Of a DNA stretch of 20,375 nt, positions 1 through 10,500 are shown piece after piece. Source of the DNA: a virus; the IMG/VR virus record IMGVR_UViG_3300020421_000185, positions 1 through 20,375 of that record; one strand, given 5' to 3'. The first letter of the stretch is position 1, and each line of letters begins with the position of its first letter. The notes below the pieces were generated by a model. That model was not told where the DNA came from. It was given only the letters and a program-made list of their open reading frames with translations, and searched no databases. Both the position numbers and the translations under genes were made by a program.

Positions 1-25
1 GAGTCTTTATGGCTCCCTTTTTTTT
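1..25 (+). terminator. Intrinsic terminator upstream of gene 11 (T7 T-phi position), left arm cut by window edge
   Basis: Positions 1-5 (GAGTC) pair with 11-15 (GGCTC), including one G-U wobble, around a five-base loop. Two further C residues (16-17) would pair with G residues expected just outside the window. Eight T residues follow (18-25). This is a standard Rho-independent terminator shape. T7 has its main late terminator between the major capsid gene and gene 11, the same place as here, so the inferred role is to reduce transcription of the tail genes relative to the capsid gene. The upstream capsid gene is not in the window, so that comparison rests on synteny. Confidence 0.7.
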
Positions 26-39
26 ATTTATATCGAACT

Positions 40-654
40 ATGGCATTTCCTACCACTAACGCTACACAAGAATTACCAGCGGTTAATGAAATATTAGCGT
101 CAGTTGGTCAAGCTCCTGTAACGACACTAGATCAAACCAACCCAGACGTTGCGATTGCATACGACACGTTGTTACAGGTGTCAAGAGAAGTCCAGTCAGA
201 AGGATGGACATTTAATAAAGAATATCATTATCCATTTACTCCTGATGATAATAATGAAATAGTCATACCAAGCAATATCTTACAAATAGATATGGCTGAT
301 AAAGGTGATTATAAAGATCTGAATGTCATTAGACGTAATGGAAAATTATATGATAAAGAAGATCATACACATACATTTACTTCTAAAGTAGAATGTGATG
401 TTCTATGGCTTTTCGATTGGGTTGATTTACCCAGACCTATACAAGATTATATAACTGCTAGAGCTTCTACAATTGTTGTTTCTAAAATAGTAGGTGATCA
501 GAGTTTATACCAAATGTGTCAACAGAAAGAAGCTTTTGCTAGATCTTTAGCACTTGAGTATGAATGCAATCAAGGTCAGTTCACATTCTTTGGACACCCC
601 CAAGGCGGTAACTATTACAACAGCTACAAACCATACCATGCCTTACAAAGATAA
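40..654 (+). CDS. Tail tubular protein A (T7 gp11-like)
   Basis: This 204-residue protein matches the tail tubular protein A family in size (T7 gp11 is 196 residues) and sequence character. The N-terminus has an AVNEILASVGQAPV segment, followed by a region on replicate units and early waking of tryptophan-containing strands (SEGWTFNKEYHY), both typical of the family. In T7-like phages the protein forms the ring that joins the portal to the tail nozzle. It is the first gene after the terminator and its stop overlaps the next start by one base (TAATG), so translational coupling with tail tubular protein B is likely. No Shine-Dalgarno sequence is visible upstream; the leader is AT-rich. The start was chosen as the first ATG after the terminator. 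Confidence 0.93.
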   Translation: MAFPTTNATQELPAVNEILASVGQAPVTTLDQTNPDVAIAYDTLLQVSREVQSEGWTFNKEYHYPFTPDDNNEIVIPSNILQIDMADKGDYKDLNVIRRNGKLYDKEDHTHTFTSKVECDVLWLFDWVDLPRPIQDYITARASTIVVSKIVGDQSLYQMCQQKEAFARSLALEYECNQGQFTFFGHPQGGNYYNSYKPYHALQR

Positions 655-3050
655 TGCCAAATGTCACACAAACTATTTCTAATTACTTAGGTGGTGTATC
701 TAAACAACCTGATACAAAGAAGATGCCTGGTCAATTATCTGACTGCATCAATGCTTACCCAGACCCTACGTTTGGTTTAACTAAACGACCTGGATTTAAG
801 TTTTTAAAAGGTTTAGGTAATGAGAACATTTATGCCAATGCTAAGTGGTTCTATATACACAGAGATAATGATGAGAAGTATATTGGATGTATTAAAGGTA
901 CAGCTATATACATTTGGAATGTAACCTCTGGTGTAGCAGCAACCATAACCTATACCTCAAATGCTAATACCTCATATCTAACAGGCACTACAGCTAATGA
1001 TTATGATATATTAACTGTACAAGATACCACCATAGTTACTAATAAAACTAAGACTGTAACCACTCAAGCAGCTCCATCATTCACTGCTAATAAGGTCGGA
1101 ACTGTAAGACTAAGAGCTGTAACAGCTGACACAACATACAGTGTTACTGTTAATGGATCTACAGTTACAAATACCACTGGAGCTACACCTGATGCAGATG
1201 CAATACTAACCAGTTTAAAGAATAGTATTAATGGTTTAAGTATATCTGGAATGACAGTCACTCAGCTTGACTCATCCCTTGAATTAAGCTGCTCCAGTGC
1301 CTTCACATTGACTGGTAAAGGCGGTCCAGACAACGAAAGGTTATCTACATACCAAAACCAAGTCGCTAACGTTACAGACCTTCCTGGCAGGTCTAAGCAT
1401 CATCGTGTAGTAAAGATTATAAATACAAGTTCAGATAATGATACTTACTACTCAAGATTCATAGCTGATAATGGTACATCTGGAGCTGGATATTGGGAGG
1501 AATACATCGCACCTGATGTGTCTCCAGGTTTAACAGCTACAACTATGCCTCATGAGCTAGTTAATACAGGTACTAATGCATTTACTTTTAAAGCTATTTC
1601 ATGGACTGAAAGATTAACAGGTGATGATACAACTAACTCACATCCTAGTTTTGTAGGTAAGAAGATACAACAGTCTTTCTTCCATAGTAGCCGACTTGGT
1701 TTCTTGGTTGATGATCATGTTGCAATGAGTCAATCAAACGAGTTTTATAACTTCTATCATGTGTCTGCAATGACTCAGATAGCGTCTGATCCAGTTGATT
1801 TAAGTACTTCTAGTATTAGACCTACATTACTTACAGGTGTCTTACCAACTGCACAGGGTTTAATCCTGTTCAGTAAGAACCAACAGTTCTTGATGTTTGC
1901 ACCTAATGGTATCTTTACTCCTACTACAACGATTATTCGTGGTATCTCTAACTATGAGATGGATATCAATATTGATCCTGTTGATAATGGTACTAACCTT
2001 ATCTTCCTAAGTAAGACTCCAGGTTATACACGTATCTATCAAATGAGAACAGCGGGTCAAGAAATGAACCCGTCTGTCTTAGACATAGGAAGAGTAGTAT
2101 CTGAATACATACCAAGTTCTATAACAGATCTTATAGCTAGTCCTCAGAACTCATTCATAGCAATGTGGGGAACAGCTAAGAATGATATCTACTTCTATAG
2201 AACCTATAGTGATGGACAAAGAGAGGTTATGCAATCTTGGTTTAGATGGCAACTACCAGGATTAGTTCAAACTGTATCAGTTGATTCTGATGTGATGTAT
2301 GCAGTCACTATGCAAGGTGGTCAATATACATTAATTAGTGCAAGCCTTAACCAAACACCAGAGGAAACCATCTTGGTTAACTCAGATGGTCAGAAGATGA
2401 ATCCTTGTATGGATTTATATGCAACTGCTAGTTCAGTCGTATATGACCAAGCTGATCCTGTTAACCCATTCTCTAAGTGTTATATACCTTTTAATAATGT
2501 AACTGGATTAACACCTGTACTTGTTATTGGTAGTACGGCTTCTGATTTAACTAATCCTACGTTTGTTGAATCAGGTTTTACTATTACACCAACAGTAGCT
2601 ACTGATGGTACTGGTACTTACTTTAAAGTTCCATTTAAAGATTTCACTGGCTCTACTGCTAGTAAAGTAATTGTAGGGTTTAAGTATACTTATGATATAC
2701 ATCTACCTACTATCTATTTCACTCAAGGTGAAGAAGGCACTCAGGCTGACTTTACGTCAACATTAACCATAGCTAGAGTTAAATTCTCAGTAGGTTTATC
2801 AGGTATTATCAGTTTTAAATTAAAGAGAAAAGGTACAACAGATTACGACGATGTTATACCTATACCTCTTGCAAATGAATACTTAGCTAATGACGTACCT
2901 TTAACAGATGAGTCTGTAGCTGCAATACCAATACATCAAAAAAACACAAACTTCACGCTTAAAGCTTTTAGTGATTCACCATTCCCTGTTTCACTAACTT
3001 CAATGATGTGGGAAGGATATTATTCACCACGATTTTATAGGAGAACATAA
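654..3050 (+). CDS. Tail tubular protein B / nozzle (T7 gp12-like)
   Basis: This 798-residue protein is almost the length of T7 gp12 (794 residues) and follows gp11 directly, as in T7. The N-terminal TQTISNYLGGVSKQPD segment and the nearby CINAYPDPTFGLTKRPG segment are typical of tail tubular protein B, including the motif in which the phage protein begins with a short 'GG(V/I)S' loop. The rest is rich in Thr, Ser, Asn and Gly, as expected for a beta-propeller nozzle protein with no transmembrane segment. It forms the tail tip through which DNA leaves. The ATG shares its A with the previous stop codon. I see no frameshift or unusual domain. Confidence 0.93.
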   Translation: MPNVTQTISNYLGGVSKQPDTKKMPGQLSDCINAYPDPTFGLTKRPGFKFLKGLGNENIYANAKWFYIHRDNDEKYIGCIKGTAIYIWNVTSGVAATITYTSNANTSYLTGTTANDYDILTVQDTTIVTNKTKTVTTQAAPSFTANKVGTVRLRAVTADTTYSVTVNGSTVTNTTGATPDADAILTSLKNSINGLSISGMTVTQLDSSLELSCSSAFTLTGKGGPDNERLSTYQNQVANVTDLPGRSKHHRVVKIINTSSDNDTYYSRFIADNGTSGAGYWEEYIAPDVSPGLTATTMPHELVNTGTNAFTFKAISWTERLTGDDTTNSHPSFVGKKIQQSFFHSSRLGFLVDDHVAMSQSNEFYNFYHVSAMTQIASDPVDLSTSSIRPTLLTGVLPTAQGLILFSKNQQFLMFAPNGIFTPTTTIIRGISNYEMDINIDPVDNGTNLIFLSKTPGYTRIYQMRTAGQEMNPSVLDIGRVVSEYIPSSITDLIASPQNSFIAMWGTAKNDIYFYRTYSDGQREVMQSWFRWQLPGLVQTVSVDSDVMYAVTMQGGQYTLISASLNQTPEETILVNSDGQKMNPCMDLYATASSVVYDQADPVNPFSKCYIPFNNVTGLTPVLVIGSTASDLTNPTFVESGFTITPTVATDGTGTYFKVPFKDFTGSTASKVIVGFKYTYDIHLPTIYFTQGEEGTQADFTSTLTIARVKFSVGLSGIISFKLKRKGTTDYDDVIPIPLANEYLANDVPLTDESVAAIPIHQKNTNFTLKAFSDSPFPVSLTSMMWEGYYSPRFYRRT

Positions 3051-3052
3051 AC

Positions 3053-4801
3053 ATGAGTAAGTCGCCTCCAGCTATTGATCATGCAAATGATCAGATTAAA
3101 AAAAAGTTTGCATACGATAAGAAGAATTTTGAATACCTTTGGGGTATAGATGCTGATACAGTTAATCAACATGGTGACCAGGGTGTACAGTTATTAAATG
3201 AAGACGGTACAAAGAAGGGTGAAAAATGGAACCAATATTATACCAGTGTTGAAAACCTAGACCTTAAAAAACAAGCTGACGCAGAGTCAAAAGCCTATTC
3301 TGATGAAACTGCTAAACAGCAGTGGCAAATGGGTAAATCCCAACAGCAATATGAATGGGATCAACAAGACGCAGCTTATTTAAAGTCTAATGATACTGCT
3401 GATGATGTTTTAAAATTCAACCAGGCTGAATATGAAGATGCAATAAAGAGGGAAGAAACAGTATTAAATGAGCAATTCATTGAATCAGCATTTCAGAATC
3501 AAAACTTAATTGCTGATCTATATGAAGCTACTGGTACAAAAGGTTTTGATGCAGCAGCTACGAAATTAGGATTACAACAACAGGAATCAACACTTAATAG
3601 TCAAAAGCAAAAACAACTACTTAACTTAGAACAAAGTAATAAGGCTGCTGAGTTTGCTGAAACTGGTGCAAAGCTTAATATGCTTGATAAAGCTGGTAGT
3701 GCTGAATTTCAAAAAGCAGGTGTCAAGCAAGATCTATTTATTAAAGAAGCTGATAATAGATTTAAGAAAGCAGCTTTGTTAATGGATATGGATTCACAAG
3801 ATCGAATAGCACAACAGCAAAACGATCTGATCCGTAGAGAAAACAAAGCTACTTATGCTAAAGCTGCACATGAAAGTACAGAAGCAAATCTACAATCATT
3901 GAAAGCTCAAGGTGATGCTTCTTTAACAGCAGCTGGTAGATCACAAGGTAAAGCTGTACAAATGGTATTTGCTGAACTTGGTAGACAACAAGCTTATATA
4001 GCTAAAAGTTTAATACATGGTACTAAAGCTGCTGAAGCTAGTATGAAGAATAACTTAGCAAATGCAGCTACTACTAAACAAAAGTCTAAATTAAACCTCC
4101 AACAAATAGCAGACGAAACAGGACAAAACATTGATAAAGCATTATTAAATCTACAAGAAATTGATAGGAATTTAAAAATTAGTAATGCTAAAGGTGCAAT
4201 CAGTATTGATGAAATTAAAAAACAGGTTTACGATAATATTCAAAATACAACTCTAGATGTTGAGACATTAGAAAATAACCTTAAACATGCACAAACTGAA
4301 ACTGGTTTAAATCTTAAAAAGATTGATTGGGATTTACAAAATCTAGGATCTAATTTCAAAACAGATCAAGATATTTTAAAAGCTAGTTTAGATAGTGCAG
4401 TTGATGCATCTGCATTGAGTGTTAGTAATATTATCCGATCTAAACAACAAGCAGATTTAGAAGCTGAAGCTAGAAGAATGTTAGATCCTTCTATAGGTAG
4501 AGAAGAATTAGATCTAGATCTATTCAAACCTATTGAGCAGCCTTCACCTAAGTATATGGATCCCCAAGAACCTACACTCCCACCTGCTCCAGTAATGGGT
4601 GCAATGATGAACGATGTTTCAACTGGTGTGGGATTCACTGGAGCTGCTATAGGTGGTGTTACTGCTGGTCTAGGTGCGGCTGGTGCTGCAGCTTCTATAG
4701 CTACAGCTGGTGGCTCTGCTGCTTGGGCTACTGGCCTAACTGCTGCTATTCCTGGTATTGGTATCGGTGTTGCTGCTTTGACTTTCTTAAATATGATATA
4801 A
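3053..4801 (+). CDS. Internal virion protein (T7 gp14 position), enlarged
   Basis: This 582-residue protein occupies the T7 gene 14 slot but is about three times longer than T7 gp14 (196 residues). From about residue 60 to 470 it is rich in Gln, Ala, Lys, Glu and Leu with long helical, coiled-coil-like stretches. A Pro-rich linker follows near residue 495-515. The last 58 residues (about 525-582) are Gly/Ala/Ile-rich and hydrophobic, ending in FLNMI, which suits a membrane-inserting segment. T7 gp14 is thought to form the outer-membrane part of the ejection channel. AGGAG at 3039-3043 lies nine bases before the ATG, one of the few good ribosome-binding sites here. The assignment rests on position and composition; direct homology to gp14 is not obvious. 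Confidence 0.75.
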   Translation: MSKSPPAIDHANDQIKKKFAYDKKNFEYLWGIDADTVNQHGDQGVQLLNEDGTKKGEKWNQYYTSVENLDLKKQADAESKAYSDETAKQQWQMGKSQQQYEWDQQDAAYLKSNDTADDVLKFNQAEYEDAIKREETVLNEQFIESAFQNQNLIADLYEATGTKGFDAAATKLGLQQQESTLNSQKQKQLLNLEQSNKAAEFAETGAKLNMLDKAGSAEFQKAGVKQDLFIKEADNRFKKAALLMDMDSQDRIAQQQNDLIRRENKATYAKAAHESTEANLQSLKAQGDASLTAAGRSQGKAVQMVFAELGRQQAYIAKSLIHGTKAAEASMKNNLANAATTKQKSKLNLQQIADETGQNIDKALLNLQEIDRNLKISNAKGAISIDEIKKQVYDNIQNTTLDVETLENNLKHAQTETGLNLKKIDWDLQNLGSNFKTDQDILKASLDSAVDASALSVSNIIRSKQQADLEAEARRMLDPSIGREELDLDLFKPIEQPSPKYMDPQEPTLPPAPVMGAMMNDVSTGVGFTGAAIGGVTAGLGAAGAAASIATAGGSAAWATGLTAAIPGIGIGVAALTFLNMI

Positions 4802-4807
4802 AAAACA

Positions 4808-7537
4808 ATGGCAAACTTAACTTTTCGGGGGTCAGCCCGTAGAAAAGCTTTTGATCCTTTCGACGTTCCTGATGAAACTTTAAAACTACAACAGGAAACA
4901 GAACGTACCTTAAGTGGTATGCGAGAAGTTAGGACTCAAAACCTACAAAATAGGAGAGATGGTTTACAAGCCATCAAAGAAAACAGCGCAAAAGAGAAAG
5001 AACAAAGAAGAGAAAACCAAAGCATTGAAAGAGATTTTGCTAAAGCATTTCATGAAGCTGAGATGCAGCATTATGCAACAAGGATTGATGATGCAGCTAC
5101 AAAAATAAAAGAAGAGAAACTTAAACCTGATAAACCTGGACTACAAGATTTAATTGAGTTCATACCTTCAGCAATGCAGAAGTTATCTGCTATTGAGAAT
5201 CAAAGATACGATAGAATGTCGTCTGAAGGTAAAGTTCTTTTAAATCAATTAGGTGCTGATCCTTCTATTGCTATAGCATATACCAAACAATTAGATACAT
5301 TAAGAGGTAATGAATCTGCTTTAAATGAAGTAATTGAAAAATACTTTCCAAATGCAAGTGATTTACAACGAGCACAGTTAAGAGGATTACGTGGTTATCG
5401 GTTAGTAGGTTTCAGAGCTGCAGCTGGTCAAGATGTTATTGAAAACAACTATACAGCATCATGGGAACAGTGGAAAAGAAATCCTAATAATGTAGGACCA
5501 TCTGGAAGAACTGTTGCTGAGATGGAAGGTGATCCTAACTTACAAGTTGGTACAGAGATTAAAGGATTAAGAGCTAGGCATGATGCTGAGTTTCAAAAGA
5601 TGTATTTCATGGGTGATAACCCTGAATTAGTAAAAAGGTATTTCCAACCTGAACTAGATAAACTTGCTGATACATACAATGCCAAGCTGAATCAAACACT
5701 CAGTACTAATAGAGAAGTTAAGAACTTTCAAGATGATAAACAAGATGTCAAAAGCTATAGAGCCTTAGATAGAGAAGGAACTCAATGGGTTAAAGATTAT
5801 GTACATAGTGGTGGTGATAAAGGGTATAAGTGGAGAACTCTGTCAAATGCAGTTACTGAGATGATATCAAGTGGTGAAATGAATGGCACAGAACTTGATA
5901 AGATATTATCTACAGAAATAGAGATAAATGGGAAGTTAACAACTATAGGTGAAAGTAAAGAAGAACTTTTTAAACCTGCTAGAAAAGCACTTCATGAAAG
6001 AGAAAATCAAAATAGATTAACTTATATAGAAAATAAAAAGAATAAAAACATTCAAGCTCTTCAGATGTATGAACAACACAGAGGAGAGTTCGGTAGGGAT
6101 TACAATGCTGAAGAATGGAAAAGATTAGAGGATTGGTATACAGGTCAGGGTTTCTCTAGAGATGATATGGAAACATATGCTAGTTGGGTAAAGGCTAGTA
6201 AGAATAGAGAACCTATGGAACTAGAACAAGCTAGAGCATATTTAGATGGTAAGGCTCAGAATAATGAGCTAATAATGATGCACTTACATTTAGTACCTGA
6301 ATCTCTTTGGGATGAATACAGCAAGAAAGCTTTAGATGGTCCTAATCAGATTGTCGATAAGAAAGGTATTATGGGTCAACTAGAAAAGTCTATTATTGCT
6401 GTTGCTGATAAAAGTGCTAAATCTAAGTTTGAAGTTAGAGCTGAGGCAGATCGAGTTATATCCATTGCAAAAGCAAAAGTAGATAAGTTATTAGAACCTG
6501 CATTGATAAGTCAAGTAGGTGGTGATCCAACAGATATCTACCAAAAAATTATTGATAAAGAAATAGAATTATTAAATAGCAACGCCCAAGGTACTATTTA
6601 CGAAAGAGCAGTAGATAGTGCTGGTAATATTCTTTATGGTCCAGGTGCAGGGTTTGTCAGTACACACGATCCAACCTCAACACTCAGAGGTTATCAACAA
6701 GCAATTATAGAGAAGCAAGACCTGACTGGAGTATTAACTGAACATGATAAAACTCAATTAGTTAACTACAAGAACAGAGTAGGTAGAATGCCTTTGTTCT
6801 TGAATGGTATGGCTTCTGTTGATCCAAATAGAACTCCATTTGAAATAGCTGAAGATCTTGTAGCTGCTGAAATCAAAGGTGGAACAATTGAACCTAAAGG
6901 ACATGAAGGAATACTTAGAGTTATACCACCTGCAAATAGAAAACTAATCACTGATAGAGGGTCTACAGCAAAGACATGGTTAGCAGCTGGGTATGATTTA
7001 GAACAGGAAGATGCATTAACTACTTCTTTTATACCTAAAGATATCTATAACTTTAATCCTGATAATCCTTATGATGTAGTAACAAGTTCATTTGCAGGTA
7101 ATGGTTTAAATATAGGTACTAGCGTATTTGGTGCTGATCTTAGTTTTGTACCACTGAAGAATATTATTGATGCTCAAAGCAAAGGAATAGTTTCAGAAGT
7201 TGGTGCATTTAAAACAACTAAGAACGATCTATTACGTTTAATTGGTACAGGTATGGCATCCCCAGAAGATATGTTTACACCTGAATTACAGAAACTATTT
7301 TATAGAGAGAAGGTATATCAAGATACGTCTACTATGTATGCTAATAATGATATGTTTGAACCAATACCAGGCGTAGGACAGCATTTTATAACAACAGCTA
7401 AAGAACAGAAAGGTGAACTAGATGCAGATACTGCAGCTGCAATAAGCACCCGTCTTGATTTAACAAAGATACCTGCTGCTGTTTATAACGAGTTCATAGG
7501 TCGAACTGTACAACCACTCACACGAATAACAAAATGA
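4808..7537 (+). CDS. Internal virion protein (T7 gp15-like)
   Basis: This 909-residue, mostly helical, charged protein lies between the gp14-like and gp16-like genes, the position of T7 gp15 (747 residues). It starts with a basic segment (SARRKAFDPFDV), then a Lys/Glu/Gln-rich region of coiled-coil character up to about residue 110. I see no signal peptide, convincing transmembrane helix or catalytic motif. In T7, gp15 and gp16 form the periplasmic tunnel and motor for DNA entry. No Shine-Dalgarno sequence precedes the ATG; the six-base gap to the previous stop is A-rich, and a hairpin lies just inside the gene (4821-4847). The function is inferred from gene order. Confidence 0.8.
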   Translation: MANLTFRGSARRKAFDPFDVPDETLKLQQETERTLSGMREVRTQNLQNRRDGLQAIKENSAKEKEQRRENQSIERDFAKAFHEAEMQHYATRIDDAATKIKEEKLKPDKPGLQDLIEFIPSAMQKLSAIENQRYDRMSSEGKVLLNQLGADPSIAIAYTKQLDTLRGNESALNEVIEKYFPNASDLQRAQLRGLRGYRLVGFRAAAGQDVIENNYTASWEQWKRNPNNVGPSGRTVAEMEGDPNLQVGTEIKGLRARHDAEFQKMYFMGDNPELVKRYFQPELDKLADTYNAKLNQTLSTNREVKNFQDDKQDVKSYRALDREGTQWVKDYVHSGGDKGYKWRTLSNAVTEMISSGEMNGTELDKILSTEIEINGKLTTIGESKEELFKPARKALHERENQNRLTYIENKKNKNIQALQMYEQHRGEFGRDYNAEEWKRLEDWYTGQGFSRDDMETYASWVKASKNREPMELEQARAYLDGKAQNNELIMMHLHLVPESLWDEYSKKALDGPNQIVDKKGIMGQLEKSIIAVADKSAKSKFEVRAEADRVISIAKAKVDKLLEPALISQVGGDPTDIYQKIIDKEIELLNSNAQGTIYERAVDSAGNILYGPGAGFVSTHDPTSTLRGYQQAIIEKQDLTGVLTEHDKTQLVNYKNRVGRMPLFLNGMASVDPNRTPFEIAEDLVAAEIKGGTIEPKGHEGILRVIPPANRKLITDRGSTAKTWLAAGYDLEQEDALTTSFIPKDIYNFNPDNPYDVVTSSFAGNGLNIGTSVFGADLSFVPLKNIIDAQSKGIVSEVGAFKTTKNDLLRLIGTGMASPEDMFTPELQKLFYREKVYQDTSTMYANNDMFEPIPGVGQHFITTAKEQKGELDADTAAAISTRLDLTKIPAAVYNEFIGRTVQPLTRITK
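4821..4847 (+). promoter_or_regulatory. Possible hairpin just downstream of the gp15-like start
   Basis: CTTTTC (4821-4826) can pair with GAAAAG (4842-4847), and the adjacent GGG (4827-4829) with CCC (4836-4838), leaving a three-base bulge. The hairpin begins 13 bases after the A of a start codon that has no Shine-Dalgarno sequence. It might affect initiation or mark an RNA-processing site, but it also encodes a conserved-looking basic segment, so it may be coincidental. Confidence 0.25.
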
Positions 7538-7543
7538 TGAATT

Positions 7544-10500
7544 ATGGATCGGAGCAATGATTTCGATACTAGGCTTAATAATAGAGCAGTACAAGAAAGC
7601 TTAGATGCTATAGAAGAAGAGAAAGCACAGAAAGAGATACAACAACAAGAGGCAGCAGCACAAGAGGCAGCTGCTACAACAACTGCTCCACCAGCTAAAA
7701 AGACTAACAATGTTAAAGAACTTGGTAGTGCTGTAGCTGGCGGTGTTGTAGATCTATATAACAGTGTTGGTTCTCTACCTAAACTACTAGACAAAAGATT
7801 TTATCAACCTACTGATCCTGAAAATCCCTGGTCATATGATGCACCTTGGTTAATTAAAAACAAACCAATAACTCATACCACCTGGGGAGGATTCATTAGA
7901 GGTGGTATTGAAATGGCTGGTGGTTTTGTAGGTGCAGGTAAAGTTACGTGGGGAGTTAAAGGTCTCAAAGGTGTAGCAACTGCAGCTAAAACTACAAGAT
8001 TAGGACGTGTTGGATTAGGAGCTGCTCAAGGTGCGGTTTATGACTTTATAAGTAACCAATCCCAAGAGGCTAATTTAGCTAGAAGTCTTATTAATATTAA
8101 ACCTGAATGGGCTGGATTACTTGAACCAGTAGCTACAAAAGACACAATGTCTCCAGCTATGAAAGCAGCTTATAATGTAGGAGATGGTTTAGGTATTGGA
8201 GGTTTCTTAGATTTAACTTTTGAAGGTATGGGTTTAGGACTTAAATCCATTGGTAGAAGTAAGAAGAAAGCTGCTAAGAAGATAACAGGTGGAGATGTTG
8301 ATAAACTTTATAAAGCTATTAATGATAGTAGTGATCTTGATTATGAGGCACTAACTAATAATGTAGAGAAAGGAGCTAAAGCTACTTTTGAAAAAAGTCT
8401 TTATAGGAAGTTTAAAAACCAAGCTAATAAACTTAGTGAAGGAACAAGGGTAAAAGCTGCTGATAGAGAAAACTACGGAACAATCGTAGGGTTTGAGAAA
8501 GGTAAAGCTAAAGTTAGATTTGTTAATCCACAAACTAAAAAGGCAGCTGTAGTATCCTTTGATAAAGGAGCATTAACCCCAATGGGAGGTGGTGCTAAAG
8601 TACCATCTATTGCTGAATGGAGAGGTAAAAACAAACCTTGGGAAGCTTTAAACGATGAGCAAAGAGAGGGTTTTAGAAAGATATATGCTGAGAAGAATCA
8701 TCTTGATTGGGGAGATGAAAGGGACTTTACTCTTAACTCTCGTAAGCAAGGCGATGCAAATGTACAGTTAGCAGTAGAGCAACTTGAATTTGATTTAAGT
8801 ACTAACAGTTCACGTCAAAATCCTGCATATCTTAAAGGTGGTGATATCTCTGATAACCAAGCTTTAATTTCTACATCTAATCCTGTTAAAGGTGTTAGAG
8901 ACATGATAGAGATCAGGAATAATCCTATTCAAAAGTACGGATCACCAGAGGGTACTATCACTGAAGCAAACATACGAAGAGCTGAATACACAGCTCCAGG
9001 TATGATGCTTGCAGAGTCAAATGCTTTAGCAAAGCAATTACAAGCTAGTCCTGCATATAACCTTTTATATGAAGGTTCTAATGCAAAAGTTATTCAAGAT
9101 GATTTAAAGAATGCTGCTACTGATATATTCAAATTTATTAGTGATTCAGGTAATAGTCGTCTAATTGATATTCCTGAAGCAGACGTTATTTCATACATCA
9201 AGAATGTAGATACCAATCCAACTTTGATTGAAGGTCTACCAATACTTAACAAAGCTCAGTTAAATGCTACTGATGTAGTACTTGGTCAGCTTTTATTTGA
9301 AGCTAGAGACTTAGCTAAGGCTAGTTTAAGTGTTGCTGATCAAATCAGTCCTTCCTCACCTGGAGGCCTATTAGATGGAATACTATCTAGATACTCAGCT
9401 ATAGCTCGGTTAAGAAAGGAAACCAGTATTGCTTCATCTTATAACCTACGTAGATTTAGAGATGGAGAAAAGGTAGGTAAATTCGATACTAGACAAGTTA
9501 TAGCTAACGCTTCTGACGCTGCAGCTAGTGAAGTAGCTACATTTAAACAACTCTTAAAAGGTGATGTAGATAACGACTTACTAGAATCATTCATACACTT
9601 CACTGCTACTGGTAACGGTAATAAGCAGACTTTCAAAGACTTAGACGCTTTCTTTAGAAACAAGCTACATGGCTATAAGAATGGTAATCAATACCAAAGA
9701 AATGCCATCCTAAATGAACTGATGGTAATGGGTATTAACTCAATACTATCTGGTCCTAAGACTGTCGCTAGAGCATTAGTTGGTACTGGTTTAGGTACAG
9801 CTATGAGACCTGTAGCAACCATGATAGGTGCTTTAGGAGATATAGATGGACAGACCTTTAGAAGTTCAGCTGCATCTCTTGGAGGGATGATGGAAGCACA
9901 GACTGAAGCTTGGAGAAAAGCTGTAGCTGACTTCCAAAACTACAACTTAGATGAGAAAGGCTTTAGAGGATTCACTGAAACAACAGCTGATCAAGAATGG
10001 AGAGCAATGATGTCTCACTTCGATCAGAACGGGACTGCTGGTGATAAGGCTGCAGCTTTGGTTGCTGATAACTTAAGAAGTCTTAATAAGTCTCCATTCT
10101 TTAATTATGGTCCTAGAACCATGAAAGCAATGGATACCTACTTTACACAAATCATTGGTAGAGGTAGACAAAGACAACTTGCGTTTGATGATGTTTATTC
10201 CAAGATGACAAATCAAGGTATTCTTATTAGTGATAAGGATATGCCAGATCTACTTAGGAAAGTTGAACAAGACTTTGAATCTAAAGTGTTCTCAGCTGAT
10301 GGACAAGTTACTGATGAAATGGCTATGTTTGCAGCTGATGAAGCAAAGCTAACTAAATCATTAACAGGTGTAGCTAAGGATATAGATAAGATCTTTGACA
10401 AGCTGCCATTCCTTAAACCTTATTTCTTATTTGCTAGAACAGGTGTAAATGCTTTGCAGATGACTTCAAAGTATACTCCACTTCTTAATCTAAGAATTAA

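Noticed and set aside
4366-4638. Minus-strand open frame of 90 codons inside the gp14-like gene
   Set aside because: It is fully covered by a well-supported plus-strand gene and has no recognisable motif or start signal.
7483-7794. Minus-strand open frame of 103 codons, rich in Ala, Ser, Cys and Leu
   Set aside because: It spans the end of the gp15-like gene and the start of the gp16-like gene, and its composition is the antisense of the Gln/Ala-rich coding stretch. No domain or expression signal supports it.
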